Positions 35,870 to 47,075 of a stretch of 64,000 nt of DNA are shown here, in pieces. This DNA comes from Paramecium pentaurelia. Its lineage: Eukaryota > Ciliophora > Oligohymenophorea > Peniculida > Parameciidae. The stretch covers positions 493,140-557,139 of the forward strand of contig CAJJDO010000037.1 in NCBI GenBank assembly GCA_905183005.1. Reading direction: 5' to 3'. Within the stretch, counting starts at the first letter, position 1, and the number at the start of each line of letters is the position of its first letter. The translations under genes were made by a program, and so were the position numbers. The notes beneath the pieces were generated by a model that saw only the letters and a list, made by a program, of their open reading frames with translations, had not been told where the DNA came from and made no database searches.

Positions 35870-35957
35870 ACGCTATAAGTAAAGAAAGTAGGTAGTCTTT
35901 TCACTACCAATGAGTGTAGAATTTTTAGATGTGAAAAAATAAGTAGCCTATAATTGA
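34994..35957 (+). CDS. Cyclin H/C-like protein
   Basis: 313 aa, one 22-nt intron (35276-35297). The N-terminus MWRFTKSQIADFVHYR resembles the W-F leader of cyclin H. The first cyclin fold is visible as NEEMNIINHYCCNLL, then SYAAVLFKRYYMIKTIF and LFCSYLGMKLNG, matching the A-YFKRFY and TC-FLA-K-EE helices of transcriptional cyclins (H, C, K, L). A second fold includes YEILIVQALGYDIDV and SEIALAIVECSL. The usual EE after the K of helix 3 is not present. Such cyclins partner CDK7, CDK8 or CDK9 and act on RNA polymerase II. The C-terminal 50 residues are charged. The stop is 12 bp from the convergent gene. Confidence 0.75.
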
Positions 35958-35969
35958 ATATTATATAAA

Positions 35970-37380
35970 TCATTATTATTCTTACATTTCAATATCTAAG
36001 AGATTGTTGAGAAGTGGAAAGTTTCTATCTACTAATGCTAAATTTTAAATTTGAAAATATCTATTAATTAAATAAAGATATACCTTCTTCCATGCAGTGG
36101 ATAAAACATTGACCATAACTATGGTAAATCATTAACCCAATTCAATGAAAATACTGGTAAATAGTAGCAACGTGGTCTATCAATAGTTGGTGTATAATAT
36201 GAAAGTGGATTCCATCCTAAACTAGGAATTTCATAAAGATAAATGAATAGACAAAATGTTCCTAAACATACATATGATAATGTAAGCATTGCTAATGAAT
36301 AGAAACCATAATCTAATATTAATTATCAAATTTTTACTTGTAGATTGAACATACCAAAGGAATAAGTAATAATATATAATGGTGAATTTTGGTACAAAAT
36401 ACAAAGAAGATCTCGTTCTCAAAAACAATAATGAGGCAAACTCATTTACAGTAACTAAACTTTAGAATTGAATATAAAAGGATACCCAAAAAAGTTGTCT
36501 TCCAAACTAAAGGGAACCTGACTTTTGAATAATAAAAAGCCTCCTATAATTACTGAGGATAGATAGATAAAATAAATTAAAAACAGCATTAAAGCAAAAG
36601 CTATAATTAGTTATTTCTTTGATCTTTATGTTCTATCAAGGATATTTAAATATAATCCTATCCAAGGGAATGCACGTGCTAAAAATATTGGGAATATTTA
36701 TCTATTTCCAAAGAGATAGGATACTTCAACTAAAATTTATCATATAAATATTTATTACGCATTATGATTATGATGACTGGAGCACAAATAATAGTGATTT
36801 TTATATAGAGTGATGAAATAGCAGAAGAAATGAACAACCCAAAGGTAATAATTGAAAATTCCCATAAATGCTAAATTATTTTCCCTAATTAATTCTAAGG
36901 AGCTCTTTTTTCTTTCCAAATATATGTTTAATTTGTTGCATTATTTTTAACATAAATATCTGATTAGATTGAGTATGCAATATCATGTAAGAATAAAGTT
37001 TCTAGATTTGTAGTTAAAGAAAGTAGTTTTTATAAATTACTATCAAAGTAGTTATTATAATCTATAGAAATATTAATTATTGTGAAATTGTGTGATTGAA
37101 GTAATTCTGTTTTTAAATGCAATAATTCTTAAGTTTTAGCATATTTCATCATTAGCATTGTATTATCCTCATCTATAATTGAGAAATGATAGATATTATC
37201 TTTAGTCTCTTGATCAAATGATATTTAATTAATTGTTCTATTACTCAATCCCCAGATTATAAGTAAGTTAATTGATACCATGCTCAATAAAATCTTACTG
37301 CAAATATTCATAATTTAAGGTGCACATTAATGAGTCAAAATTCTTTCTTAGACTCTATGTAATGTTTTTTCTAATTCCAT
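35970..37380 (-). CDS. Polytopic membrane protein, unknown family
   Basis: 435 aa, introns at 36730-36758, 36460-36485, 36313-36337 and 36061-36083 (29, 26, 25, 23 nt). A short cytosolic leader (MELEKTLHRVQERIL) precedes a first TM (ILLSMVSINLLIIW). A 125-residue loop follows, then about seven spans (SIITFGLFISSAISSLY, ITIICAPVIIIMLEV, LIIAFALMLFLIYFIYL, TIIYYYLFLWY, MLTLSYVCLGTFCLFIYL). The last 80 residues contain GWNPLSYYTPTIDRPRCYY. I recognise no transporter or receptor signature. The start at 37380 was preferred over a Met at 37311 because it adds a coherent amphipathic helix. The stop lies 12 bp from the cyclin stop. Confidence 0.7.
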
Positions 37381-38298
37381 TAAATAATTTAATTTATCAT
37401 TTAAAATGTATAATTTTATATTGATCTTCTAAAGGAAAAGAAATATATAATACTTATCTAACTAAATTAAATAAAAGTCTTTAATAAAGTATATCAAACA
37501 ATATCATCAAATATAAAATAGCTAAAAATTAATGGAATTAGTGTATTATAAGATGGAAAAACATCAGTTTTTAAAGAAATGAAATAAATTAGAAATGTTA
37601 GAAACTTAAATTCATAAGGATATTTATGAAAATATTAGTCAAAAAGATTTCAAAAATGAAATTCTTTATTATGTTGTTTAATTAAATCAGGAGATATAAT
37701 TGGATGAAGATATAATTTTAGAATAGAAATAATAATTTAATAAATAATGTATTAAGATTTTTCAAATGTATTTAGAAGATACTCAATGCTTAATTGTTAA
37801 TTTTTGAAAATATTTCTACGATTTTCATCCTAACTTGAATAATTAAGTAGTTTTAAAACTAAAATAATGATACAACCTAATAAAATTAAAAAGAATAATA
37901 TTAATCATCGAAAATTAGAGAACAAACCAAATATGATCATAATAATTTATTTATTTTAAGATAAATAGAAATTTTTGTATAAATTTATCTGTTAATTTTA
38001 ATATTGTTTCAAATCTATAAAAAATGATTTCTTTTCAAGTTATATTTTTATATCTTGGAAGTCAAGTAATGAAATATGAGTACTTTTTTTATACATTATT
38101 TATTCAATTAAATAGATAATTTTTTATTTATAAAGATATTGTTTAAAATTTTAAGTTTTTGATGATGAATAATATAATATAATATAAAAATAGTTAAAAA
38201 TAAGCATTGTAAAAAAAGGATATTATTATTAAATGTTGAAAAAAAGATTAGTAAATCATATTCATATTTATGAACTATATTAAATTAAATTAAAATAT
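37381..38298. other. Intergenic region with one doubtful short frame
   Basis: Divergent spacer of about 900 bp. Apart from the short frame at 37595-37807, listed separately, I see no gene, RNA or repeat. Confidence 0.4.
37595..37807 (+). CDS. Doubtful 70-aa protein
   Basis: The frame MLETQIHKDIYENISQ then LYYVVQLNQEIQLDED and IKIFQMYLEDTQCL looks like a small helical protein and ends at TGA. The same frame is protein-like further upstream (from 37530), but is broken by a TGA that no intron of normal size removes. Either a short real gene or the remains of a longer one. Confidence 0.3.
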
Positions 38299-38981
38299 AT
38301 GAGTTCTGAAGAAAGCGATTCAGAATATTAAGAATTTGTTACCAGCTTTTATCATTTAGTCTAAGATATTAATGAATGTAATCATATATTTAATACAAGT
38401 TTAGATTGTGCTAAAAAGTCAAAAGAGAGTAGAACTGCCAGATTCTTAAAATAAGCAAAAGCGCGAAGAAGTATAAAGAATTCTGTAATTTAATAAAGAA
38501 ACAAATCAAATCACATTTAGAATGCCAGAAAATCCAGATCAAAATGTTTCAGAAATCATTTCTTACAATAAAAATTAAGCCGAGAAATTAGTTAAACCTA
38601 TGAGAAATCAAACAAAAAATTTAGAAAATTCTCAAGTTGAACCTTATATTTCAAATGTGCATATAATTCTCAGGTAAATTTAATTTTTATGATTTAGGGA
38701 TCTTAAATTAAAATAGCAAATACTTAGAAATGCATAGAAATAAGTGTATTTGAATTTAATTGAAGATCATAAATAAAATTCAAAGAAATCTTAACCTAGA
38801 ACATGTTGTTTGCATATGTAAATATATTTATAAATTTTATATCATTAGATATTTAGCTGAGAAAATATATTAAGAGAAAATGAAAGAGGTAGCTACATGC
38901 TTGAAATTCCATGAAGGCCCTAAAATTGTTATTCCTCTATTCAAAAATACAGCATAAACTAGAAAGGGAAGTATGGAATGA
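38299..38981 (+). CDS. Uncharacterised basic protein
   Basis: 199 aa, introns of 28, 24 and 31 nt. Acidic start MSSEESDSEYQEF, then a helix with INECNHIFNTSLDC and a basic stretch RFLKQAKARRKTN. The third exon has RDLKLKQQILRNAQKQVYLN, and the end is AEKIYQEKMKEVATC, then HEGPKIVIPLF. No domain recognised. It is convergent with the LRR gene, 121 bp between stops. Confidence 0.6.
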
Positions 38982-39102
38982 TTATAAAAATTTTGTTAAC
39001 TTTGTTTTTGTAAAATAATGTTCTAGAAATTAATACATCCAATTTTTATTGTTAAATTTAAAATTTAATTAGACTTTGAAATTTTATTTAAGACAAAGAA
39101 AA

Positions 39103-40811
39103 TCAATATCCTAGATCTAAAGAAATTGCTAATAACATGTCAGTTGCTCTATGAATTTTCTTTTCATTTACAAATATATATTATCTGGTATCAACTTCCC
39201 AATCTAATTATCCTACTACTTTTTAAACAGGTTCATCTTTCCCTTTCTTAACATTTTTTTTATCATCCTTTTTTTTAACATCTTTCCCTTTCCCTTTACT
39301 TTATTCTTTTTTTTAATCAATTAAAGCTTATTATGCCTTTCTGCATCTTTTTCTTTTTAAATCATTTCCATCTTAGCTTATACTAATTCCTATTCATTAT
39401 CTAAGGGAAACCAATGTTCAGCTGAATTTTTTGTTTCTTCTTTGAATAATCGATACTTTTCATTAAATTATTTATTGTAACCTCTCAACCAATCACAAGT
39501 AATTTTACATACTTCTTAAATTTTTATAGATTGTTCAGGTAATTCATCTTAGCCTAAAACTGGCTTTTTTTCTCCATCATCTGCCTAAATTATGTATAAT
39601 ATAAATTGTTACAATATACAACTTTTGTTCTTCAACTGAAACTTAAAGTAAAAAACCTTATTCAACTGCATCTCTAATATCAACTTCAGGATTATAAAGT
39701 TATTCAATAGAAAATTCAAAATCAATTCTTCCTATTTCATTTTCAATCGTAGCTGTCTCATAAAATACCTCTTTTGTTTTCAATTCAAAACCAAATAAAT
39801 TTGTTGTTATTACATACTTACTTTAAAATAATTTACTATTTTGTTCCATTAAAGGGTAATTATATTTATCTAATAAAATTCCTTCTAAATTTTCTAAAGT
39901 TTATATTTTAAATGTAATTTTGAATTATCTTAAATCATTTAAATTAATTTTAGGTTCATCAATAGGAATTATAACTTAAGGTTATTAAACTACAACTGGA
40001 TCAGTTTATTTTCCTGGTTTTCCTCCTTTTTTATTTTTATCAGCTAATAATTTTTATTATTATTCATATTCTTCTTACTATTTTCTTAATGTTTCTTATT
40101 TTTTAGCTTATTTTTCTTTATCTGCTTATTCTAATCTATTTTTTATTTCCAAAAAACTTTATTCATCAAAGCTTCTTAAATTTAATAGATTATCAACAAT
40201 ATATATAAAGTATTGAGGCATTAAAACTAAAGGATTACCATAAAGATATAGAATTTTTATATTAGAAATCTTTTTACAGGCCTCTACTGAATATTCTAAG
40301 TCGCATAATTAATTATGAGCCAAATCTAAACCTATTAATTAAGGTAAGAATTTAGAAATTGTTTGTATTGCATCATCATTCAACAAACAATATCCTAAAC
40401 CTAGATATTATAAATTATGTTTCAATAAATTCAATGTTGTAATTTGATTATTAAATAAATGTAGTTCTATTAATTATTAAGGAAGATGTTGAACAGTTTC
40501 AATTTTATTATGATTTAATCTTAATAATTATAAATTTTTGAATTGTAATAATTGATTATCCATTAATGTTATATCTTCAGAATCAAATACTATATTTGTA
40601 TATGTTTCAATCATGTATTCTTTATTGCAAATAAAATCAGCAAATCCATTCTCAGATATATTTTTATAAATCTTTTCATTATCTGGAGACCTACATTTTC
40701 ACCTATTAATTACCATTGGGTAACTTAATCTAAATTGATATTCATTTCATCTTCAGTCAATTCATATAATTTAAATTGTTTTAATGGCTATTTCTCTAAG
40801 AGTATTTCCAT
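39103..40811 (-). CDS. LRRC43-like leucine-rich repeat protein with apparent frameshift
   Basis: About 550 aa; introns 40691-40713 (23 nt) and 39585-39612 (28 nt). After a short leader, four or five LRRs run from residue 75 to 215 (LQLLRLNHNKIETV, LIELHLFNNQITTL, LIGLDLAHNQLCDL, IKILYLYGNPLVLMP). The last, with its GNPL--P-Y block, is typical of LRRC43, a protein of motile cilia. A Lys/Gln coiled coil and a beta-rich C-terminal domain follow. Near 39307-39314 the frame shifts: KDAERHNKLQL is in one frame and EQSKGKGKDVKKKDD in another. Adding one base to the A8 run would restore it. Otherwise a 32- or 47-nt intron would be needed. The end is DTRQYIFVNEKK then HRATDMLL. Confidence 0.75.
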
Positions 40812-40922
40812 TTTCATATCTTCCCTTACTTTTCTCCAAAACACACTTTAAAATTCATTTTTTTACATGAAGACAAACAAATAATATTTATTTATTTATT
40901 TATTTATATAAGATAGTATAAT

Positions 40923-42783
40923 TCATTATTATTTACGTAATGATGATTGTCTATTTGATGAACGAATATATGCTTAATAAATATTTTTGGATGCTTATTC
41001 TTATGGTCCAATAGTTTATCCACTATATGCAGATTCTAAATTCTAATATTTATGTAATAATTCTTAAATTGTATTCTCTTTTTATGTGATAATATTTTTA
41101 GAATCCTTATTTTCTTATTCAAGAATTCTGATTTAAGTATTAAAGGCTGCTTTTAAATTTTCTATTTGATAATGATGTGATTATTCAAGCTTTGTTCTTA
41201 AATCTTCTCGTTCTTTTAATTTATCTCTTTCTTACAACACTTATTTTGTTTTTAATTATTCAATTTCTTCAATTAAAGCTTTGAATTCTCTTTCTGGAAT
41301 CTATCTTATTTAAGAATCAGTTAATTCTTTTTATTTTCTTAATTCTTAATTTAATAAATCAACTTTGTTTTCAAGATTACGAATTTTATCTTTTAACATA
41401 TACTCATTTTATTGCAATTTGACTTTCCATTCTTCTTATTCGAATGAAGCTATTTTTTCTAATTCTTTTATTTGTTCATTTAAAGTTAAATTTTATTATC
41501 TTAAATGTTATAGATCTTCTTCTAAAGCTTATTTTATTAAAATAAATTATTAGATCTGAGTTTCTACTTCTTTATTCTTTACTATCTCTTTTTCTGTTTA
41601 GATTTATAATTCATTTTCTAATTTAATCACTTATTGCTTATAAACATTTTCAACTTCTATTTATGATTGTTTTGTTTATAATAATTCTGATTCCATATAT
41701 TATAAATCTTTTTACTTTATTTATTCAATTTATGTCAATCTCTATTTCAAAATTTCATTATCTTTTCTTAATAATTCACATTGTCTCTCTAATTATGTCT
41801 TTTCATTTATTAACTCTTAGATTTCTTTTGATAAATTATCATTTTTCTTTTAATGAGTTACAATTTCTTTTTCTAAAGTTAATATACTTTATTCATAATT
41901 CTTGCTTAAAGATTACATACTAAATTTTTATTCATCCAACAATTACTATTATAATTAATTTAATTAATCTCGATGAATTATTTCTTATTTTTAATACTTA
42001 GATTTTTAACCATCAAATTAAGCATTTAATTCATTTATTTAATTTTCATATGAAGCTTTTAATTTCATATTTTATTAAAGCAATGTTTCAATTTCATTAT
42101 TTTTAATTTCCAACAATCCTCTTAATTTATCAATTTCTGATTCAACAACTGATATTTAACTCTAATGAGTTTTTCTTAAATTATCTAAATTTTATGAATG
42201 AAATGTCTCTATCTTAAATCTCATCTGTTCTAACTCTCTATTAAATAATATAAATAATATCATACTTTTATCTATCCAATTCAATTTGATTTATCTTATG
42301 TCTTAAATTATCATTCTCATTTAATAGTCTTTATGATTCATTTTCATGTTCTAATCTCATTCTCTGTAATTTACTCACTAAATCATCTATCTCTAAATCC
42401 TTATCTTATAATGTTTCTCTAACTAATTATTTATCATTCAATCTTTTCTCATATTCAAATTAATCTATCTTATCAAGCAACCTCTAAACTTCCTTTGATA
42501 ATTATTATAATTCTAATTCATAATTATTTCTCATCTACATAGTTGATGATAATTATTATTCATATTTTTATTTCCATAATTCAGCTTCACTTCTCTTTTA
42601 TATCATTTATTTTGTCATTTTCTCTAATTCTACATGCAAATCGTTATTAAATTATGTATCTCCTTTCCCAGCATGAGTAAGAACATTACTAAATCTAACG
42701 TCCATTCTCTATAATTAAGCTTCAAGATCTCGAATTCTTTGTCTATAAGGTTCAACATCATCATATTGTTTGTAACCACTCAT
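40923..42783 (-). CDS. Long coiled-coil protein
   Basis: 610 aa, one 28-nt intron (42238-42265). After MSGYKQYDDVEPYRQRIRDLE the whole protein is heptad-rich coiled coil with high Gln, Glu, Lys and Leu (for example LEKMTKQMIQKRSEAELW, ELRNNYELELQQL-type repeats, IPEREFKALIEEIEQL). The last 40 residues are non-helical, ending IRSSNRQSSLRKQQ. No catalytic domain. It is probably a cytoskeletal, basal-body or cortical protein, which cannot be decided from sequence alone. The start is followed upstream by over 1 kb of weakly coding DNA. Confidence 0.8.
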
Positions 42784-44141
42784 GTCGGTTAAATTTTAAT
42801 ATTAATAATTAAAACATTGTTTAATCAAAAATATCTAAACAAAAAACCTAAAATCTAATTATTATGATGTTATTTACTTTATTTCTTAAAATTTTATTAA
42901 ATTAATCTTCTTATTTGAAAATTGAAGACAATAATTAATAAAAATATTATTTAATTACTATTCATTTTTTTTTAAATTGCCGACATACTTAAAAAGATTT
43001 CTTTCTTTTTTTAAATATTTTTAGTGTCATTTATATAAACATTCATCAATTAAATATATATAAAATCTTTTTGAAATATCTAATTTTATTCAGTATTTTA
43101 GCTTTTTTAATTATCAAGTGCATTAACTTAACTGATAATTTCAAAGATTAAAAGTTTTAACTAATAAATAGGATCAATTTTCTAAAGTTTATCCTTTTTT
43201 TATAATAAAAGAGACAATTCTCGAGGGGATTTCACCTAAGTATTATCATTTTTTCAAGCTTAATATTCTTGATTAGAATTAAATGTTTTAATATTAATCA
43301 AATATATTTATAGTTCTTCTATCTATATCAGATTGAAAAAGAATACTAATTCAATTTTTTATTTTTTTTAGTAAGCAAAATAAAAAAGAAAATGTAATCT
43401 CTCCTAAAAGATATTACAAATACTTTTATACTGTTTTTCTAACAGTTATGACTAATTATCTCCTTTATACTTTAAGTTCATAATTAAGAAAACCAATTTT
43501 TATATTATATTTTATAAGTAGTATTTTTAGTATGAATTAAAAAAAGCTGAAAAATACAAAATTATTTAATTAATTAATAATATTTTTTTGTTTAAAATTT
43601 CTCTGAGCATTAATTTGAATTTTTACAATAAAAATGGTTAAGATTTATTTTGTATTATTAATAAATAAATTAAGAATATACTTGAAATAATTTATTATCC
43701 ATTTTACACAATAATATTTTTTTCAATTAATTATTAAGCAGGATTATTATTATAACCTTAAAATCAAAAAGTAAAGTAAAATTTGAATGAAAGAAGAATA
43801 TTATAATTAGAAAGTTATGTCTTTTCTTTTTGTCAACTTCCATTTCGAATTGAACTGTAAAATTGAATTAAAATCTCATTGAAGGAATCTTTTATTTCAT
43901 TTAAAACTACAATCTAAGAGAAATAGAATGAATGATTATCCCATTTTGCAATAGGTCATTATGATTAACTCAGTGAATAAAATGAAGTATTTTTTTAAAA
44001 CTTCTATGTGTGTTTGATTATTATTGAATTATATTTGCTTAATAGCTATTCAATTATTGTATGTTCTTGTAAAAGTACAAAGTACATTATATTGATATGT
44101 TGAGAATAAGTATAAGAAGAAAATAAAAATTATTATAATAA
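42784..44141. other. Long AT-rich intergenic region with coding remnants
   Basis: 1.36 kb. Besides the doubtful minus-strand frame at 43254-43481, the minus strand near 43990-43850 has a short protein-like run (KWDNHSFYFSQIVVLNEI then DSFNEILIQFYSS) with no start codon. These may be remnants of a decayed gene. The rest is A/T-only sequence. Confidence 0.4.
43254..43481 (-). CDS. Doubtful 75-aa protein, frame continues past a TGA
   Basis: MNLKYKGDNQSQLLEKQYK and on through FAYQKKQKIEL and IEELQIYLINIKTF ends at TGA 43254-43256, with an optional in-frame 24-nt intron. The same frame remains convincingly protein-like beyond the TGA (QVKSPRELSLLLQKKDKLQK then LLIFEIISQVNAL, to about 43100). A Trp-to-stop change, a sequencing error, or gene decay would all explain this. 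No family recognised. Confidence 0.35.
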
Positions 44142-45176
44142 ATGGACAAACAGTCTCGTTTAAATTAGGAACAGATTCTGAAATGTATTAGAAATCATCG
44201 AGATTTGAATGAAATCTTGACAAAATAAAAAGATCATAGTTCATAAGAATTATTTGATGACATTGACAAGGCGACGATGAACTAATCAAATGAAAGTAAA
44301 TAAAGTTAAGAGAGCAAATCTAATAGTGATAAAATAGACAGGGCCATATAAATGTTTACAGGTAATACCATTAAACATGAAATATCAATAGAACCTAAAG
44401 TAATATTATATGCAAAAGAAGATAATTTGTCATAAGACTAAATGATGGAATAGATTTCTGAAGTTTTTAAAAATAAATCATTTGACTAAAAAGTGAGTTC
44501 AAATCTATCAACAGAAATTTCAAATGAACCTTGTTTGTAATTGGGATCATCTTGTTAATCATTGTTAACAAGTGGTTCTGAAACAGAAAGAAGGAAAAGA
44601 AAAACCATATCAGAAGAAGAATCCTATTATTTTGTAGTAAGGATTGACAAAGTAATGAATTAAACAGATGAAAGAACTACAATAATGATAAAAAATATTC
44701 CTAATAAATATACAGTGTAAATGCTTTAAGATTTAATTGATCATAGTCACAGAAATTATTATGATTTTTTATATCTTCCAATAGATTTTAAGGTATTAAA
44801 ATAAGATAATTATAAATATAGAATAAGTGTAATATGGGTTATGCATTTATAAATTTTGTGCATCCTTTTTACATAATTTAATTTTATAAGGATTTTCATG
44901 ATAATGGATGGCCTCATTTCAATAGTGAAAAAGTAGATTTATTATATTATTAAATATAGATTTGTGAATTAAGATATGCAAGAATATAAGGACGTTAAGC
45001 GTTGGTTTAGCATTTTTAATTTTCAAGTGTGATGAATTAAAAGGTTCTAATAATATATATATAATTAAAGGATAAGAAACTTAAACCAGTAATAGTGCCT
45101 TAAAGTGAATTATCAAGAATTCACCAATTAATTTAAGTAAGTTACTAAATTATCATTTAAGCGTTAAAAATAATGA
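44142..45176 (+). CDS. Mei2-like RNA-binding protein
   Basis: 308 aa, introns at 44793-44821, 44933-44959, 45044-45070 and 45137-45161. The first 180 residues are polar and low-complexity. The C-terminal half is the Mei2-type RRM: RTTIMIKNIPNKYT followed by a helix with LIDHSHRNYYDFLYLPIDFK, then NKCNMGYAFINFVHP, and ICELRYARIQGRQALVQHF. The RTT-MIKNIPNK and N-GYAFINF motifs are diagnostic of this RRM3-like domain. Mei2 proteins drive meiosis entry in fission yeast and development in plants by binding RNA. In a ciliate a role in conjugation or meiosis is an attractive guess, not shown here. Confidence 0.9.
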
Positions 45177-45242
45177 TACAGATGATATCTATTTTTTTCA
45201 CATTTTTTTGGTGTTTTTATATATATATATATAATTAACTAA

Positions 45243-46199
45243 TCAATAATTGTTTGTGGCTTTTCCTGGATTCAAAATATTAAAGGTTTCTATAGATCTA
45301 ACAGCATTTAATTATTTAGCAAAATCTGCTAATGTTGGTTTATATTAACTTCCTCTTAACATAAGAACTGATTCTTTTCCACTTCCTACAATACTTTCAG
45401 TCATCTTTCCTTTAGCTTTTAGTAACTTATTTAACATAGATTTAATTTCAGTTTTCAATTCATTTGCTGTTTATAAATTGGTATTTTCAATTTCATTCTA
45501 AGTTAAATATATATATATATATATTACTTTTGTAGTTTTTAATTCTTTAGTTAATTATTTCAATTAAATAGCTAAATTTTATCTTTCTTAAGGTGAAACA
45601 CTTTCTATTTACATACTATAATCTTTTAAGAAATCAGTATTAATTTCCATTACATTAGAATTACGACAATTTAATAATTCAGGTTTATTCTAAGTTTTAG
45701 ATCTTTATTTATTAATTTCTCTACTTGTATTCTAACTACAAGTTCTACTTTTGACACTTACAATACAACCAAATTAATTATCCCCAACATTTTCTTTATT
45801 ATTTTAACATTCAATTCTTTTTCTTAACTCCATTACCTTCACTTAATGTAATTAGTTTTTTTATTGATAAATGGATTCTAATTATTAGATTTAATATTTG
45901 AGTTCGGTATTTTCATTTTCTAATTTCATCATTGCAATAGAGCTCTTCTTTTTAGCTTCAATTAGTTCTCTTGAATACTCTTCTAAAGTACTTTAGATTT
46001 CTTTATATACTTTACACTAAAGTATAATTAATTTAATTACATTGGTTCTTCCATCTCCTTAACTCCATGCTTGCATAATAGTATCATTAAATTTCTTCTA
46101 ATGTTCTTCTCTTTCTTTAATTTCTTGAATTTACATATATAGAAATTGATTTCTTTATTCAAGCATAGCTTTTTCATTTTTCCAATCGTTGAGTGACAT
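45243..46199 (-). CDS. Uncharacterised coiled-coil protein
   Basis: About 308 aa with a 30-nt intron at 45498-45527; a further possible 24-nt in-frame intron near 46018-46041 would give 300 aa. It starts MSLNDWKNEKAMLEQRNQ and has coiled coil to residue 130 (EEYSRELIEAKKK, KLENENTELKYQIQQLE). A Ser/Asn/Arg-rich middle follows, then a second coiled coil and the end YKPTLADFAKQLNAVRSIETF. No catalytic domain. Convergent with the Mei2-like gene, 66 bp between stops. Confidence 0.65.
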
Positions 46200-46387
46200 A
46201 ATTTTAAAATAATTAACGATATAATCATAGTTTCTTAAATTTAATAACTTCTACTCACATAATCATAACTTAAAATATATTTCTTAAGAGATGTAACTAT
46301 ATACAAGTATAAATGTTATAATAAGAAGAAAATAACGAACTGAAAGTGTTATTTATTATTTAAAACAATAATTATGAATAAATAATT

Positions 46388-47053
46388 ATGTAATAAAATA
46401 ACAGCAAAGTAATTGTTTTAAAATAAAACTAAGAAGCAAAGTTAGTTAATGCTTTATATGAAATGATGTATTTAAATAAACAATTAGAAGAAAGAAAAAT
46501 ACAATTAGAATAACATGATGATTTTGATTTGAATCAATTTTATTCATTTTTTGATACTTTTAATTAGAAAAAGATAACTAGATTAGATTTTGAACTTGGT
46601 TGTATGTAATTAGGTATAAAAGTTAAGAAATAATAAATTAATTTATTGTTTTAGAGATTTTCAGAAGATAATTCATTTCTTACATATTAAGAATTCGTTA
46701 ATGTAATTTCATGTAGTAATGATCCTCTTGTTAGAATTGTAACTAAAATAAGTATTAAAACAATGACAAAGTTTAAAGAATTGATTGCATAAATACTTTT
46801 AACTGAAGAAAAAATATAATTAGTTAAAGAGAGATTAGCAGAAAATTCTGAATTTAGTTTAGAATTAGCCTTTTTATTTTTTGATAAATTGAAAGTTGGA
46901 ACAATAACTATAGATGAATTTAGAGAAGTATTTGAATCTTACAATATATAAATTACAAACTAAGAAATAGAATCTCTAATATCTATTTATACTAAAAAAG
47001 AATCAAGAGTTAGTTATGGAAGTTTTATTTCAGGTATGAATCCAATATAATGA
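46388..47053 (+). CDS. Degenerate EF-hand/calmodulin-like protein
   Basis: 221 aa, no intron from the ATG at 46388. It starts MQQNNSKVIVLKQNQEAK. Four helix-loop-helix units can be followed, with helix patterns FYSFFDTFNQKKITRLDFELG, LTYQEFVNVI, LAFLFFDKLKVGTITIDEFREV and VSYGSFISGM. This spacing is that of calmodulin and centrin, but the loops lack most acidic ligands (only the third, DKLKVGTITIDE, is near-canonical). Calcium binding is therefore likely weak or absent. It resembles EF-hand proteins of axonemal complexes. An upstream Met at 46374 would need an unlikely 20-nt intron. Confidence 0.7.
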
Positions 47054-47075
47054 TAAATATAAACTATTAAATATT

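Noticed and set aside
33825..35957. Two tandem cyclin genes
   Set aside because: The left copy is cut by the N and is identical to the right copy over its whole length, including non-coding DNA and the ATT tract length. An assembly overlap is simpler.
46374..46433. Spliced start for the EF-hand-like gene from an ATG at 46374
   Set aside because: The only introns that restore the frame are atypical; the ATG at 46388 is in frame without splicing.
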